NCBI RefSeq assembly: GCF_013608025.1
Contig: NZ_VDLV01000020.1
Span: 222-64,221 of the forward strand
Direction: 5' to 3'
From: Pseudomonas brassicacearum subsp. neoaurantiaca
GTDB taxonomy: Bacteria > Pseudomonadota > Gammaproteobacteria > Pseudomonadales > Pseudomonadaceae
Length of the DNA stretch: 64,000 nucleotides
Below the pieces are notes generated by a model. The model ran no database searches. It was not told where the DNA came from and saw only the letters and a list, made by a program, of their open reading frames with translations. The position numbers and the translations under genes were made by a program. Below are positions 8,004-15,573 of this stretch, piece after piece. The number at the start of each line of letters is the position of its first letter. Position 1 is the stretch's first letter.

Positions 8004-11000
8004 ATGTCGCTGTCCAGCGGGCTGATCGCCGTTGTCGCCCTGGCCTATATGGCCATCATGTTCGCCATCGCCTTCTACGGCGACCGACGCAGCACGCCGC
8101 TGCCGCCGCGCGTACGGGCGTGGGTCTATAGCCTGTCGCTGGCGGTGTATTGCACCAGTTGGACGTTCTTTGGCGCAGTGGGCCAGGCCGCCGAACAACT
8201 CTGGGCATTCCTGCCGATCTACCTCGGGCCGATCCTGCTGATGGTGCTGGCGCCGTGGGTCCTGCAGAAGATGGTGATGATCAGCAAGCAGGAGAACATC
8301 ACCTCCATCGCCGACTTCATCGCCGCCCGCTATGGCAAATCCCAATCCCTGGCGGTGGTGGTGGCGCTGATCTGCCTGGTCGGCGTGCTGCCCTACATTG
8401 CCTTGCAGCTCAAGGGCATCGTGCTCGGGGTGAACCTGTTGATCGGCGCCGGTGCCGACGCCATGGGCACCCGCGCGCAGGACACGGCGTTGATTGTCTC
8501 GTTGATCCTGGCGCTGTTCACAATTGTCTTCGGCACCCGCAACCTCGACGCCACCGAGCACCACCGCGGCATGGTACTGGCGATTGCCTTTGAATCCCTG
8601 GTCAAGCTGTTCGCCTTCCTGGCGGTCGGCGCGTTCGTCACGTTCGGCCTTTATGACGGCTTCGATGACCTGTTCAACCAGGCGATGCTGGCCCCGCGAC
8701 TGGAGCAGTACTGGAAAGAAACCATTAACTGGCCATCCATGGTGGTGCAGACCGGGGTGGCGATGATGGCGATCATCTGCCTGCCGCGACAATTCCACGT
8801 CACCGTGGTCGAGAACATCGAGCCCCAGGACCTGCGCCTGGCCAAATGGGTGTTCCCCGCCTACCTGGCCCTGGCCGCGCTGTTCGTGGTGCCGATTGCC
8901 CTCGCCGGGCAGATGATGCTGCCAAGCTCGGTATTGCCGGATTCGTTCGTCATCAGCCTGCCACTGGCCCAGGCCCACCCGGCGCTGGCGGTGCTGGCCT
9001 TTATCGGCGGCGCCTCGGCCGCCACCGGCATGGTGATCGTCGCGAGTGTCGCGCTGTCGACCATGGTCTCCAATGACATGTTGTTGCCCTGGTTGTTGCG
9101 CCGCAACAACGCCGAGCGCCCCTTCGAAGTGTTCCGCCAATGGATGCTGTCGGTGCGCCGGGTGAGCATTGTCGTGATCCTGTTGCTGGCCTATGTCAGC
9201 TATCGATTGCTGGGTTCGACGGCAAGCCTGGCGACCATTGGCCAGATCGCCTTCGCCGCCGTAACGCAACTGGCCCCCGCCATGCTCGGCGCGCTGTACT
9301 GGAAACAGGCAAACCGGCGCGGTGTGTTTGCCGGCCTCGCCATGGGGATATTCCTCTGGTTCTACACGCTGGTGCTGCCGATCGCCGCCCATAGCCTGGG
9401 CTGGTCGCTGGGCAGTTTTCCCGGCCTGGCCTGGCTGCATGGCAACCCGCTGAACCTGCCGATTACCCCGTTGACCCAAGGCGTTGTCCTGTCCTTGGCC
9501 GGCAATTTTATTTTGTTCGCCTGGGTCTCGGTCCTGTCGCGCACGCGCGTATCGGAGCATTGGCAGGCCGGGCGTTTCATTGGCCAGGAGATCAGCGCCC
9601 GACCCAATCCACGTTCCATGCTGGCGGTGCAGATCGATGACCTGTTGCAGTTGGCCGCTCGATTCGTCGGTGAAGAACGTGCGCGCCAGAGCTTCATTCG
9701 CTTTGCCTATCGCCAAGGCAAAGGCTTCAACCCGAGCCAGAACGCCGACAGCGAATGGATCGCCCACACCGAGCGCCTGTTGGCCGGCGTCCTGGGGGCC
9801 TCTTCGACGCGCGCGGTGGTGAAGGCGGCGATTGAAGGCCGAGAGATGCAACTGGAAGACGTCGTGCGGATCGCCGACGAAGCGTCCGAGGTGCTGCAAT
9901 TCAACCGAGCACTGCTGCAAGGGGCCATTGAAAACATCACCCAAGGCATCAGCGTGGTTGATCAGTCCCTGCGGCTGGTGGCGTGGAACCGTCGGTACCT
10001 GGAATTGTTCAACTACCCCGACGGCTTGATCAGCGTCGGTCGGCCGATTGCCGACATCATCCGCTACAACGCCGAGCGCGGCCTCTGTGGCCCAGGCGAG
10101 GCGGAAGTCCACGTCGCCCGGCGCCTGCACTGGATGCGCCAGGGCCGCGCGCACACCTCGGAACGGCTGTTTCCCAACGGCCGGGTGATCGAGCTGATTG
10201 GCAACCCGATGCCCGGCGGCGGATTTGTCATGAGTTTCACCGACATCACCGCGTTCCGCGAAGCTGCCCAGGCCTTGACCGAAGCCAACGAAGGGCTGGA
10301 GCAACGGGTGGCCGAACGCACCCGCGAACTGTCGCAACTGAACCTGGCCCTGACCGAAGCCAAGAGCACGGCTGAATCCGCCTACCAATCCAAGACTCGT
10401 TTCCTCGCCGCCGTCAGCCATGACCTGATGCAACCGCTCAACGCCGCGCGACTGTTCTCCGCCGCGCTATCCCACCAGCACGACGGCTTGCCGAGCGAGG
10501 CCCGGCAGTTGGTCCAGCATCTGGACAGCTCATTGCGCTCGGCCGAGGACCTGATCACTGACCTGCTGGACATTTCCCGGCTGGAAAACGGCAAGATCAA
10601 CCCCGACCGCAAGCCGTTCGCCCTCAACGATTTGTTCGACACCCTGGGCGCCGAATTCACGGTACTGGCCCAGGAGCAAGGCCTGAAGTTCCGGGTTCGC
10701 GGTTCGCGGCTGCGTGTCGACAGCGACATCAAGCTGCTGCGGCGCATTCTGCAGAACTTCCTCACCAACGCCTTCCGCTACGCCAAGGGACCGGTGCTAC
10801 TGGGCGTGCGCCGCCGCGACGGTGAGCTGTGCCTGGAGGTCTGGGACCGTGGGCCGGGCATCGCCGAAGACAAACAGCAGGTGATTTTCGAAGAGTTCAA
10901 ACGCCTCGACAGCCATCAGACCCGGGCCGAAAAAGGCCTCGGCCTGGGCCTGGCGATCGCCGATGGGTTGTGCCGCGTGCTCGGCCACACGTTGCGCGTA

Positions 11001-11474
11001 CGCTCCTGGCCGGGGCGCGGCAGTGTGTTCAGTGTCAGCGTGCCGCTGGCCAGCACGCAAGCCGTGGCGCCCACTGCCGTGGTCGAACCCAACGGTCACT
11101 TGCCCAGCGGCGCGCAGGTGCTCTGCGTGGATAACGAGGACAGCATCCTGATCGGCATGGACAGCCTGCTGACCCGCTGGGGTTGCCGGGTGTGGACCGC
11201 GCGTAACCGCGAAGAATGCGAGCGCTGGCTTACCCAGGGTGGCCGCCCGCAACTGGCGCTGGTGGATTTTCATCTGGACGACGGCGAGACGGGCACTGAG
11301 CTGATGGCCTGGTTGCGCACGCGGATGGGCGAACCAGTGCCCGGGGTCGTAATCAGCGCCGACGGCCGGCCCGAGACCGTGGCCCAGGTGCATGCGGCGG
11401 GATTGGATTACTTGGCCAAGCCGGTTAAGCCGGCGGCGTTGAGGGCGTTGTTGAGCCGGCATTTGCCGTTGTAG
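8004..11474 (+). CDS. Sodium-solute-symporter-linked hybrid sensor histidine kinase/response regulator
   Basis: A 1156-residue protein. Residues about 1-510 form a 13-helix sodium:solute symporter-like membrane module; next come a linker, a PAS domain (approx. 650-760) and a coiled-coil linker. The histidine kinase core has the H-box HDLMQPLNAARLF with His806, then an ATPase domain (GLGLGLAIADGLCRVLG). A C-terminal receiver has the phosphoacceptor Asp1088 in LALVDFHLDD. The ATG at 8004 follows GGGAG. This is the CbrA-like/NahK-like architecture in which a transporter-like domain senses or moves a nutrient. No response regulator gene with an output domain is adjacent, so the partner must be encoded elsewhere. 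It is the largest gene in the window. Confidence 0.9.
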   Translation: MSLSSGLIAVVALAYMAIMFAIAFYGDRRSTPLPPRVRAWVYSLSLAVYCTSWTFFGAVGQAAEQLWAFLPIYLGPILLMVLAPWVLQKMVMISKQENITSIADFIAARYGKSQSLAVVVALICLVGVLPYIALQLKGIVLGVNLLIGAGADAMGTRAQDTALIVSLILALFTIVFGTRNLDATEHHRGMVLAIAFESLVKLFAFLAVGAFVTFGLYDGFDDLFNQAMLAPRLEQYWKETINWPSMVVQTGVAMMAIICLPRQFHVTVVENIEPQDLRLAKWVFPAYLALAALFVVPIALAGQMMLPSSVLPDSFVISLPLAQAHPALAVLAFIGGASAATGMVIVASVALSTMVSNDMLLPWLLRRNNAERPFEVFRQWMLSVRRVSIVVILLLAYVSYRLLGSTASLATIGQIAFAAVTQLAPAMLGALYWKQANRRGVFAGLAMGIFLWFYTLVLPIAAHSLGWSLGSFPGLAWLHGNPLNLPITPLTQGVVLSLAGNFILFAWVSVLSRTRVSEHWQAGRFIGQEISARPNPRSMLAVQIDDLLQLAARFVGEERARQSFIRFAYRQGKGFNPSQNADSEWIAHTERLLAGVLGASSTRAVVKAAIEGREMQLEDVVRIADEASEVLQFNRALLQGAIENITQGISVVDQSLRLVAWNRRYLELFNYPDGLISVGRPIADIIRYNAERGLCGPGEAEVHVARRLHWMRQGRAHTSERLFPNGRVIELIGNPMPGGGFVMSFTDITAFREAAQALTEANEGLEQRVAERTRELSQLNLALTEAKSTAESAYQSKTRFLAAVSHDLMQPLNAARLFSAALSHQHDGLPSEARQLVQHLDSSLRSAEDLITDLLDISRLENGKINPDRKPFALNDLFDTLGAEFTVLAQEQGLKFRVRGSRLRVDSDIKLLRRILQNFLTNAFRYAKGPVLLGVRRRDGELCLEVWDRGPGIAEDKQQVIFEEFKRLDSHQTRAEKGLGLGLAIADGLCRVLGHTLRVRSWPGRGSVFSVSVPLASTQAVAPTAVVEPNGHLPSGAQVLCVDNEDSILIGMDSLLTRWGCRVWTARNREECERWLTQGGRPQLALVDFHLDDGETGTELMAWLRTRMGEPVPGVVISADGRPETVAQVHAAGLDYLAKPVKPAALRALLSRHLPL

Positions 11475-11504
11475 CGCGGAACGCAATCCAGCGGTCAATC
11501 AAAC

Positions 11505-11653
11505 CTGTGGCGAGGGGATTTAGCGAAACGTCGCACCGCCCCGCTCGGCTGCGCAGCAGTCGCAAATCGGCCACTGTGGTTCATCTGCTGAACCGCAGTG
11601 CCTGATCTTGGGGTTGCTGCGCAACCCAGCGGGGATAAATCCCCTCGCCACAG
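11505..11653. repeat. REPIN, family B, degenerate left arm
   Basis: It opens with CTGTGGCGAGGGGATTTAG and closes with GGGGATAAATCCCCTCGCCA. The left arm has lost its ATCCCCGC second half (it reads GCGAAACGTCGC), so only the outer stem is intact. It lies between the convergent hybrid kinase and rmuC genes. Confidence 0.85.
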
Positions 11654-11674
11654 GGGGCAACCTAGGCGCTCGCA

Positions 11675-13165
11675 TCAACCTTGTGAGGGGCCAGTCTCTT
11701 CAGGCAACCCATCCACATCCGCCATCGCGCGCTCGAGCAGCTCCGCCGGCAGGCTCTTGCTCGCCCGGGCGCCCAGCAGCTTCAGTTGTTCGCTGCGGCT
11801 GACCAGATTGCCGCGGCCTTCCGTCAACTTGTTGCGCGCCGCGGCGTAGGCTTTGTCCAACTGCTGCAAGCGGCTGCCGATTTCGTCCAAGTCTTGGATA
11901 AACAGGACGAACTTGTCATACAGCCACCCCGCCCGCTCGGCAATTTCCCGGGCGTTCTGGCTCTGGCGTTCCTGTTTCCACAGGCTGTCGATCACCCGCA
12001 AGGTCGCCAACAGCGTAGTCGGGCTGACGATCACGATATTGCGATCGAAGGCTTCCTGGAACAGATTCGGCTCGGCCTGCAGGGCAGCGGAAAACGCCGC
12101 TTCGATCGGCACGAACAGCAACACGAAATCCAGGCTGTGCAAACCGTCCAGGCGCTTGTAGTCCTTGCCGGCCAAGCCTTTGACGTGGGCTCGCAACGAC
12201 ACCACGTGTTGTTTGAGGGCGAGTTGGCCGATGGCATTGTCCTCCGCTGCCACGTATTGCTGGTAAGCCGTCAGGCTGACTTTTGAATCGACAACGACTT
12301 GCTTGTCGCCGGGCAGGTAGATCAACACGTCTGGCTGGAAACGTTCACCATCCGGGCCCTTGAGGCTGACTTGGGTCTGGTATTCGCGGCCCTTCTCCAG
12401 GCCGGCATGTTCCAGGACACGCTCCAAAATCAATTCGCCCCAGTTGCCCTGGGTTTTCTGGCCCTTCAGGGCGCGGGTGAGGTTGGTGGCTTCATCGCTC
12501 AGGCGCAGGTTCAGTTGTTGCAGCCGCTCCAGCTCCTTGCCCAGGGAGAATCGCTCCCGCGCCTCGGCCTGATAGCTTTCTTCGACGCGTTTTTCGAAGG
12601 ACTGGATGCGCTCCTTCAGTGGATCGAGCAATTGCCCGAGGCGCTGCTGGCTGGTTTCGGCGAAGCGCTGTTCGCGCTCATCGAAGATTTTCCCTGCCAA
12701 CTCGGCGAACTGGGCGCGCAATGCGTCTCGCGAGCCTTGCAGGTCGTCCAGGCGTTGCTGATGGCTTTCCTGCTGCTCGCGCAATTCGGCATGCAACGAG
12801 GCCGCCTGGGCATCGAGGCGGCGCAGTTCCGCTTCTTTATTGGCACGCTCCAGGTTCCAGGCATGCGCCGCGTCCCTGGCGTTGTCGCGTTCGATCTGCA
12901 GCAACTCGACCTCGCGACACGCGGCGGCGAGCTCGGCCTGCTTGGCGGCGTTGGCCTGGCTCAGATCACTGATTTCGTCGCGGCAGGCATCGAGCTGGGC
13001 GTTCAAGCCGTCGTGGGCCATGTGGACGGTGGCCAGGCGTTCCTCCAGCAGCGCCAGTTCGGTCTGTGCCGTACTGGCTTGGCGTTGCAGGTGCCAGGCC
13101 AATGCCAGCAGCGGCACCGCTGCGCCTGCCAGGCCGAGCAGCAGGCTGGTCAAATCCATCGCCAT
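11675..13165 (-). CDS. rmuC: DNA recombination protein RmuC
   Basis: A 496-residue protein with an N-terminal membrane anchor (approx. residues 4-22), a long Gln/Glu/Arg/Ala-rich coiled coil (approx. 25-200) and the RmuC nuclease-like domain. That domain shows GNWGELILERVLEHAGL, DVLIYLPGDKQVVVDSKVS and the following conserved block. RmuC limits inversion of short inverted repeats and acts in genome maintenance. Both ATG at 13165 and the in-frame ATG at 13159 are possible; GGGA upstream slightly favours the first. It is convergent with the hybrid kinase, separated by a REPIN. Confidence 0.93.
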   Translation of the reverse strand: MAMDLTSLLLGLAGAAVPLLALAWHLQRQASTAQTELALLEERLATVHMAHDGLNAQLDACRDEISDLSQANAAKQAELAAACREVELLQIERDNARDAAHAWNLERANKEAELRRLDAQAASLHAELREQQESHQQRLDDLQGSRDALRAQFAELAGKIFDEREQRFAETSQQRLGQLLDPLKERIQSFEKRVEESYQAEARERFSLGKELERLQQLNLRLSDEATNLTRALKGQKTQGNWGELILERVLEHAGLEKGREYQTQVSLKGPDGERFQPDVLIYLPGDKQVVVDSKVSLTAYQQYVAAEDNAIGQLALKQHVVSLRAHVKGLAGKDYKRLDGLHSLDFVLLFVPIEAAFSAALQAEPNLFQEAFDRNIVIVSPTTLLATLRVIDSLWKQERQSQNAREIAERAGWLYDKFVLFIQDLDEIGSRLQQLDKAYAAARNKLTEGRGNLVSRSEQLKLLGARASKSLPAELLERAMADVDGLPEETGPSQG

Positions 13166-13226
13166 GACAATTCCCGCACAAGAAATAAAGGCCGAAGGTT
13201 AACCAAGCCGCCAAGCGTTGCCCAGC

Positions 13227-13550
13227 TCAGTCTTCAATTTCGCCCAATGCCTGGCGGGCACGGTAATCGCCTGCCCGCGCGGCTTGGCGCAGCAAATCCT
13301 GGCCAATGCGGCGATCGCGTGCATTGCCACATTCGCGGCACATCAACTGGCCGAGGCGACTTTGCGCGGCCACCACGCCTTCCCGGGCCGGTTGCTTGAG
13401 CAGGCGGCCGGCCAAGTGCTTGACGCTAGGGCGTTCGCCCAGGCGCGGACTGTCCAGCAGCCACTCGGCGACGCGCATCGATATGCGTTTGGGTTGGGTA
13501 ACACCGGAGGGTACGGAGGTAACAGGATTTGATACGGAGCGAAACTTCAT
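13227..13550 (-). CDS. Small Sel1-repeat-like protein
   Basis: A 107-residue soluble protein. Its C-terminal half has two alpha-hairpin repeats of Sel1/TPR type: AAQSRLGQL, then DLLRQAARAGDYRARQALGEIED. The N-terminal 40 residues are basic and rich in Ser/Pro. No signal peptide is evident. The start is uncertain: the ATG at 13550 has only a weak ribosome site, and an internal ATG at 13478 would give an 83-residue protein. It lies upstream of rmuC on the same strand, 61 bases away. A scaffolding role is possible, but no partner can be named. Confidence 0.7.
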   Translation of the reverse strand: MKFRSVSNPVTSVPSGVTQPKRISMRVAEWLLDSPRLGERPSVKHLAGRLLKQPAREGVVAAQSRLGQLMCRECGNARDRRIGQDLLRQAARAGDYRARQALGEIED

Positions 13551-13656
13551 AACGCACTACGGGACAGATCGGAAGGCGCGCCACTCTACTCCTTTTTTCG
13601 TACGGGTAAAGTCGAAAAAATCCAGCACGCCCGTCCTAGAGCAAGCGCGCGGGACA

Positions 13657-13930
13657 ATCCACAGAAGCTGTGGATAACTCAGTGGACAACCCACCTTGAA
13701 CCCGCCGCAAGCCCTGTGGAACGGGGCCTGCGCTCAAACTGACGATTTTTTCACCAGTAAAAAAAAGCGATGTTTTTCATTGACTTAAATTTTGGATACA
13801 GGCACCTACCCCCGAATGTTTCAACGTGACAGTTAGGTGACAACTCGGCGCACCGGTGTGTACAAGTAACATCCGAACGGTTATATCGCCGCGTTTTTTT
13901 GGCTCATCAGGGCTTGCATCCTGTGGACAA
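13657..13930. promoter_or_regulatory. Cluster of DnaA-box-like sites in a long intergenic region
   Basis: TGTGGATAA (13669-13677) is a perfect reverse DnaA box (TTATCCACA). It forms the right arm of a 19-base palindrome, ATCCACAG-AAG-CTGTGGAT (13657-13675). AGTGGACAA (13681-13689) and TGTGGACAA (13922-13930) are near matches in the same orientation. No dnaA, dnaN or gidA gene is nearby, so this is not the chromosomal origin. The sites could titrate DnaA or control the flanking genes; the function is inferred. Confidence 0.45.
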
Positions 13931-14030
13931 ATCTGATCAATGAAGGCAAACCGCCATCCGCCGGTCGTCGGCGGGACTGACTCTTTTTTGATCAACGCCC
14001 TTCCCTTCACCGATTCGATCCGTTAGTATC

Positions 14031-14448
14031 CGCGGCGTTAGTACCAAGCTGAAAGTCAATTCCGGGTCGGAAACATCTCTGCGGTCAGCCATCCCCCAAG
14101 GGAAGCCTCACCGAAAAAAGAGACCGGCCTCCTCGATGGTTTCCAGGTAACCCTTGCAGCGACACGTTTTCGTACGAATGCGAAGCGCGACGCCAGGCTC
14201 ATTACTCTGACCGAACCAACCTGCAAAATTGATCAGGATCTTCACCCTGGGCCCAGAACCTTTGCCCTTGCCGTGTTGCCTGCCCTCCTAAGTACCTACC
14301 TGCCAGCCCAAGCGCGCCTTTTTATAGCGCTCAAACTGGCTGCTTTGTTCCAGTCGGGTTCTTCGTTCGACCAATGGTGGTCGACGTTACTGGAACGTTT
14401 TAACGCTGCACGGTTCTTAACCGTGTCATTTGCAGGAACACCCATAAC
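14031..14448 (+). promoter_or_regulatory. Hairpin-rich leader upstream of a 74-residue gene
   Basis: No gene is supportable between 13551 and 14448. Just before the next start codon come three consecutive stems: TCGACCA-ATGG-TGGTCGA (14367-14384), ACGTT-ACTGG-AACGT (14384-14398) and CACGGTT-CTT-AACCGTG (14409-14425). The ribosome site (AGGAA, about 14434) follows the last stem by only a few bases. Further upstream is the palindrome TTCGTACGAA (14169-14178). The layout suggests a structured 5-prime untranslated region or a small RNA; no known riboswitch class is recognised. Confidence 0.45.
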
Positions 14449-14673
14449 ATGTCTAATCAAATCCATACACAGGATGCCATTCGCACCCTAACCAACGCTT
14501 TTGCTCCAATGAACTGCCTGATCATGGCCGCTCGCAAAGGCTGCTTCAGCTTCACGTTGGTCAACGAACACGGTATCGCTCGTCACAGCGAACGCTTGTA
14601 TCCCGACCAGTACTCCAGCGCAGAACCGCTGCAGGCCGTGATCGAGCGTACCCGTCAGGCACTGGTTGCCTGA
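14449..14673 (+). CDS. Small conserved-looking protein of unknown function, 74 residues
   Basis: The product (MSNQIHTQDAIRTLTNAF...) is a compact soluble protein with alternating hydrophobic stretches (CLIMAARKGCFSFTLVNEHG, approx. residues 24-43) and a C-terminal amphipathic helix (LQAVIERTRQALV). It has two cysteines and no signal peptide or membrane segment. AGGAA lies upstream, and a strong terminator follows 26 bases after the stop, so it is a single-gene transcript with an unusually long, hairpin-rich upstream region. I do not recognise a family and assign no function. Codon use matches the neighbours, which supports a real gene. Confidence 0.72.
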   Translation: MSNQIHTQDAIRTLTNAFAPMNCLIMAARKGCFSFTLVNEHGIARHSERLYPDQYSSAEPLQAVIERTRQALVA

Positions 14674-14698
14674 GACGCCGAAGCGCTGAAACCCAAAG

Positions 14699-14725
14699 GC
14701 CCCGCCCTGAAAGCGGGGCTTTTTA
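14699..14725 (+). terminator. Rho-independent terminator after the 74-residue gene
   Basis: GCCCCGC pairs with GCGGGGC across a 7-base loop and is followed by TTTTTA. Confidence 0.9.
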
Positions 14726-14775
14726 TTGCCCGGCGTTTCTCGATAAAGCGCAACGGCTTAAGTACGTATGGCTAT

Positions 14776-14876
14776 AACGGTCATAACCGTTCGGCGAACA
14801 TGGTTTAAAAACAGGCCTTTACAGCGCAGATATGACACTACACTTCAACTCGAGCGGCATGATCCGCTTCGGCGGA
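14776..14876. promoter_or_regulatory. Palindrome and TTCG-loop hairpin upstream of the phage-related orphan gene
   Basis: AACGGT-CATA-ACCGTT (14776-14791) is a perfect inverted repeat of operator size. TCCGC-TTCG-GCGGA (14863-14876) would form a very stable UUCG-type tetraloop hairpin in RNA, 70 bases before the next start codon. The rest of 14726-14946 shows no gene. Confidence 0.45.
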
Positions 14877-14946
14877 GCCTGAACCGATCCACCCGCTGCC
14901 AAGCCCATACTTCAGGCTTCGCCCATTTTCCCGATCCGAGGGTTTT

Positions 14947-15429
14947 ATGGGTATCGCTGCCAGCGAACTGTGTCGATATGTGATCCGCCCGACGCTCCTT
15001 TACCTGGGGAGCCACAGCACCACGGCGGAAGCCTTGCTATTGGGGATCGCCGCCAGCCAGTCGGGCTTGGGCGCCGCCTTGCATGATCGTCGCGGACATG
15101 GCTTGTACCGCATCACCGAACCTCGCCATCGAGCCCTTTGGGACGACTACCTCGCCCTTGACCCGGAACGGGCCAGCCTGGTGCGCGGCCTGGCGAGCCA
15201 GCACGCTTTCCTCAGCGGCCCTCATCTGGAACTAACCGTCAACCTGCGCTACGCCACGGCCATCGCCTGGTTATTGGTGGAAGAACACGCCACCCCGCTC
15301 CCCAACGCCGACGATCTTCTGGGCATGGCCCGGATCTGGCGCCAGGTTTTCCACCCTCCAGGCCGCCTAAGGGACTTTACCTGCGCCTGGCAAAATTGTG
15401 TTTCACCTGTGAATCAGGTCGCCTGCTGA
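14947..15429 (+). CDS. Phage-related orphan protein, transglycosylase-like fold suspected
   Basis: A 160-residue soluble protein with no signal peptide. The order of blocks VIRPTL, AEALLLGIAASQSGLG, GLYRI, LWDDYLAL, NLRYATAIAW, LPNADDLLGMARIWRQVF and PPGRLRDF matches, from memory, a family common in tailed phages. There the second block reads like AAxESG, a pattern resembling a catalytic Glu of lytic-transglycosylase type; here that Glu is Gln (SQSG). No other phage gene is nearby, so this looks like a single domesticated relative, perhaps without enzyme activity. GAGGG lies shortly before the ATG. Family assignment is inference. Confidence 0.6.
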   Translation: MGIAASELCRYVIRPTLLYLGSHSTTAEALLLGIAASQSGLGAALHDRRGHGLYRITEPRHRALWDDYLALDPERASLVRGLASQHAFLSGPHLELTVNLRYATAIAWLLVEEHATPLPNADDLLGMARIWRQVFHPPGRLRDFTCAWQNCVSPVNQVAC

Positions 15430-15446
15430 ATGGAAAAATGGAAACT

Positions 15447-15523
15447 TCCTACAAATGTCATGAATTTGGTCGGATTGTCCTACAAAACCCCTCTAAAACA
15501 AGCGATACAAGCTATAGCGCTTG
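15447..15523 (+). promoter_or_regulatory. Candidate control region of the FadL-type porin
   Basis: TCCTACAAA occurs twice as a direct repeat, at 15447-15455 and 15478-15486, exactly 31 bases apart (about three helical turns). It is followed by CAAGC (15499-15503 and 15508-15512) inverted as GCTTG (15519-15523). No PsrA-type GAAAC-N4-GTTTC site is visible. These are plausible activator and repressor sites; the identity of the regulators is unknown. Confidence 0.45.
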
Positions 15524-15573
15524 CACGAAAATGTTGGTAATTTTCGCCTCGGTGATCACCTGGAGTTCTAACA

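Noticed and set aside
7872..10433. An 853-codon open frame on the minus strand opposite the hybrid kinase
   Set aside because: Rich in Gln, His, Arg and Gly with no recognisable domain; typical of the antisense of a high-GC gene, while the plus strand encodes a full multidomain kinase.
13551..14448. Possible chromosomal origin from the DnaA boxes
   Set aside because: No dnaA, dnaN, rpmH or gidA neighbours and no AT-rich unwinding repeats; the Pseudomonas origin lies next to dnaA.
14273..14491. A 72-codon open frame overlapping the hairpin-rich leader
   Set aside because: Out of frame with the better-supported 74-residue gene, no good ribosome site, and it covers the three hairpins.
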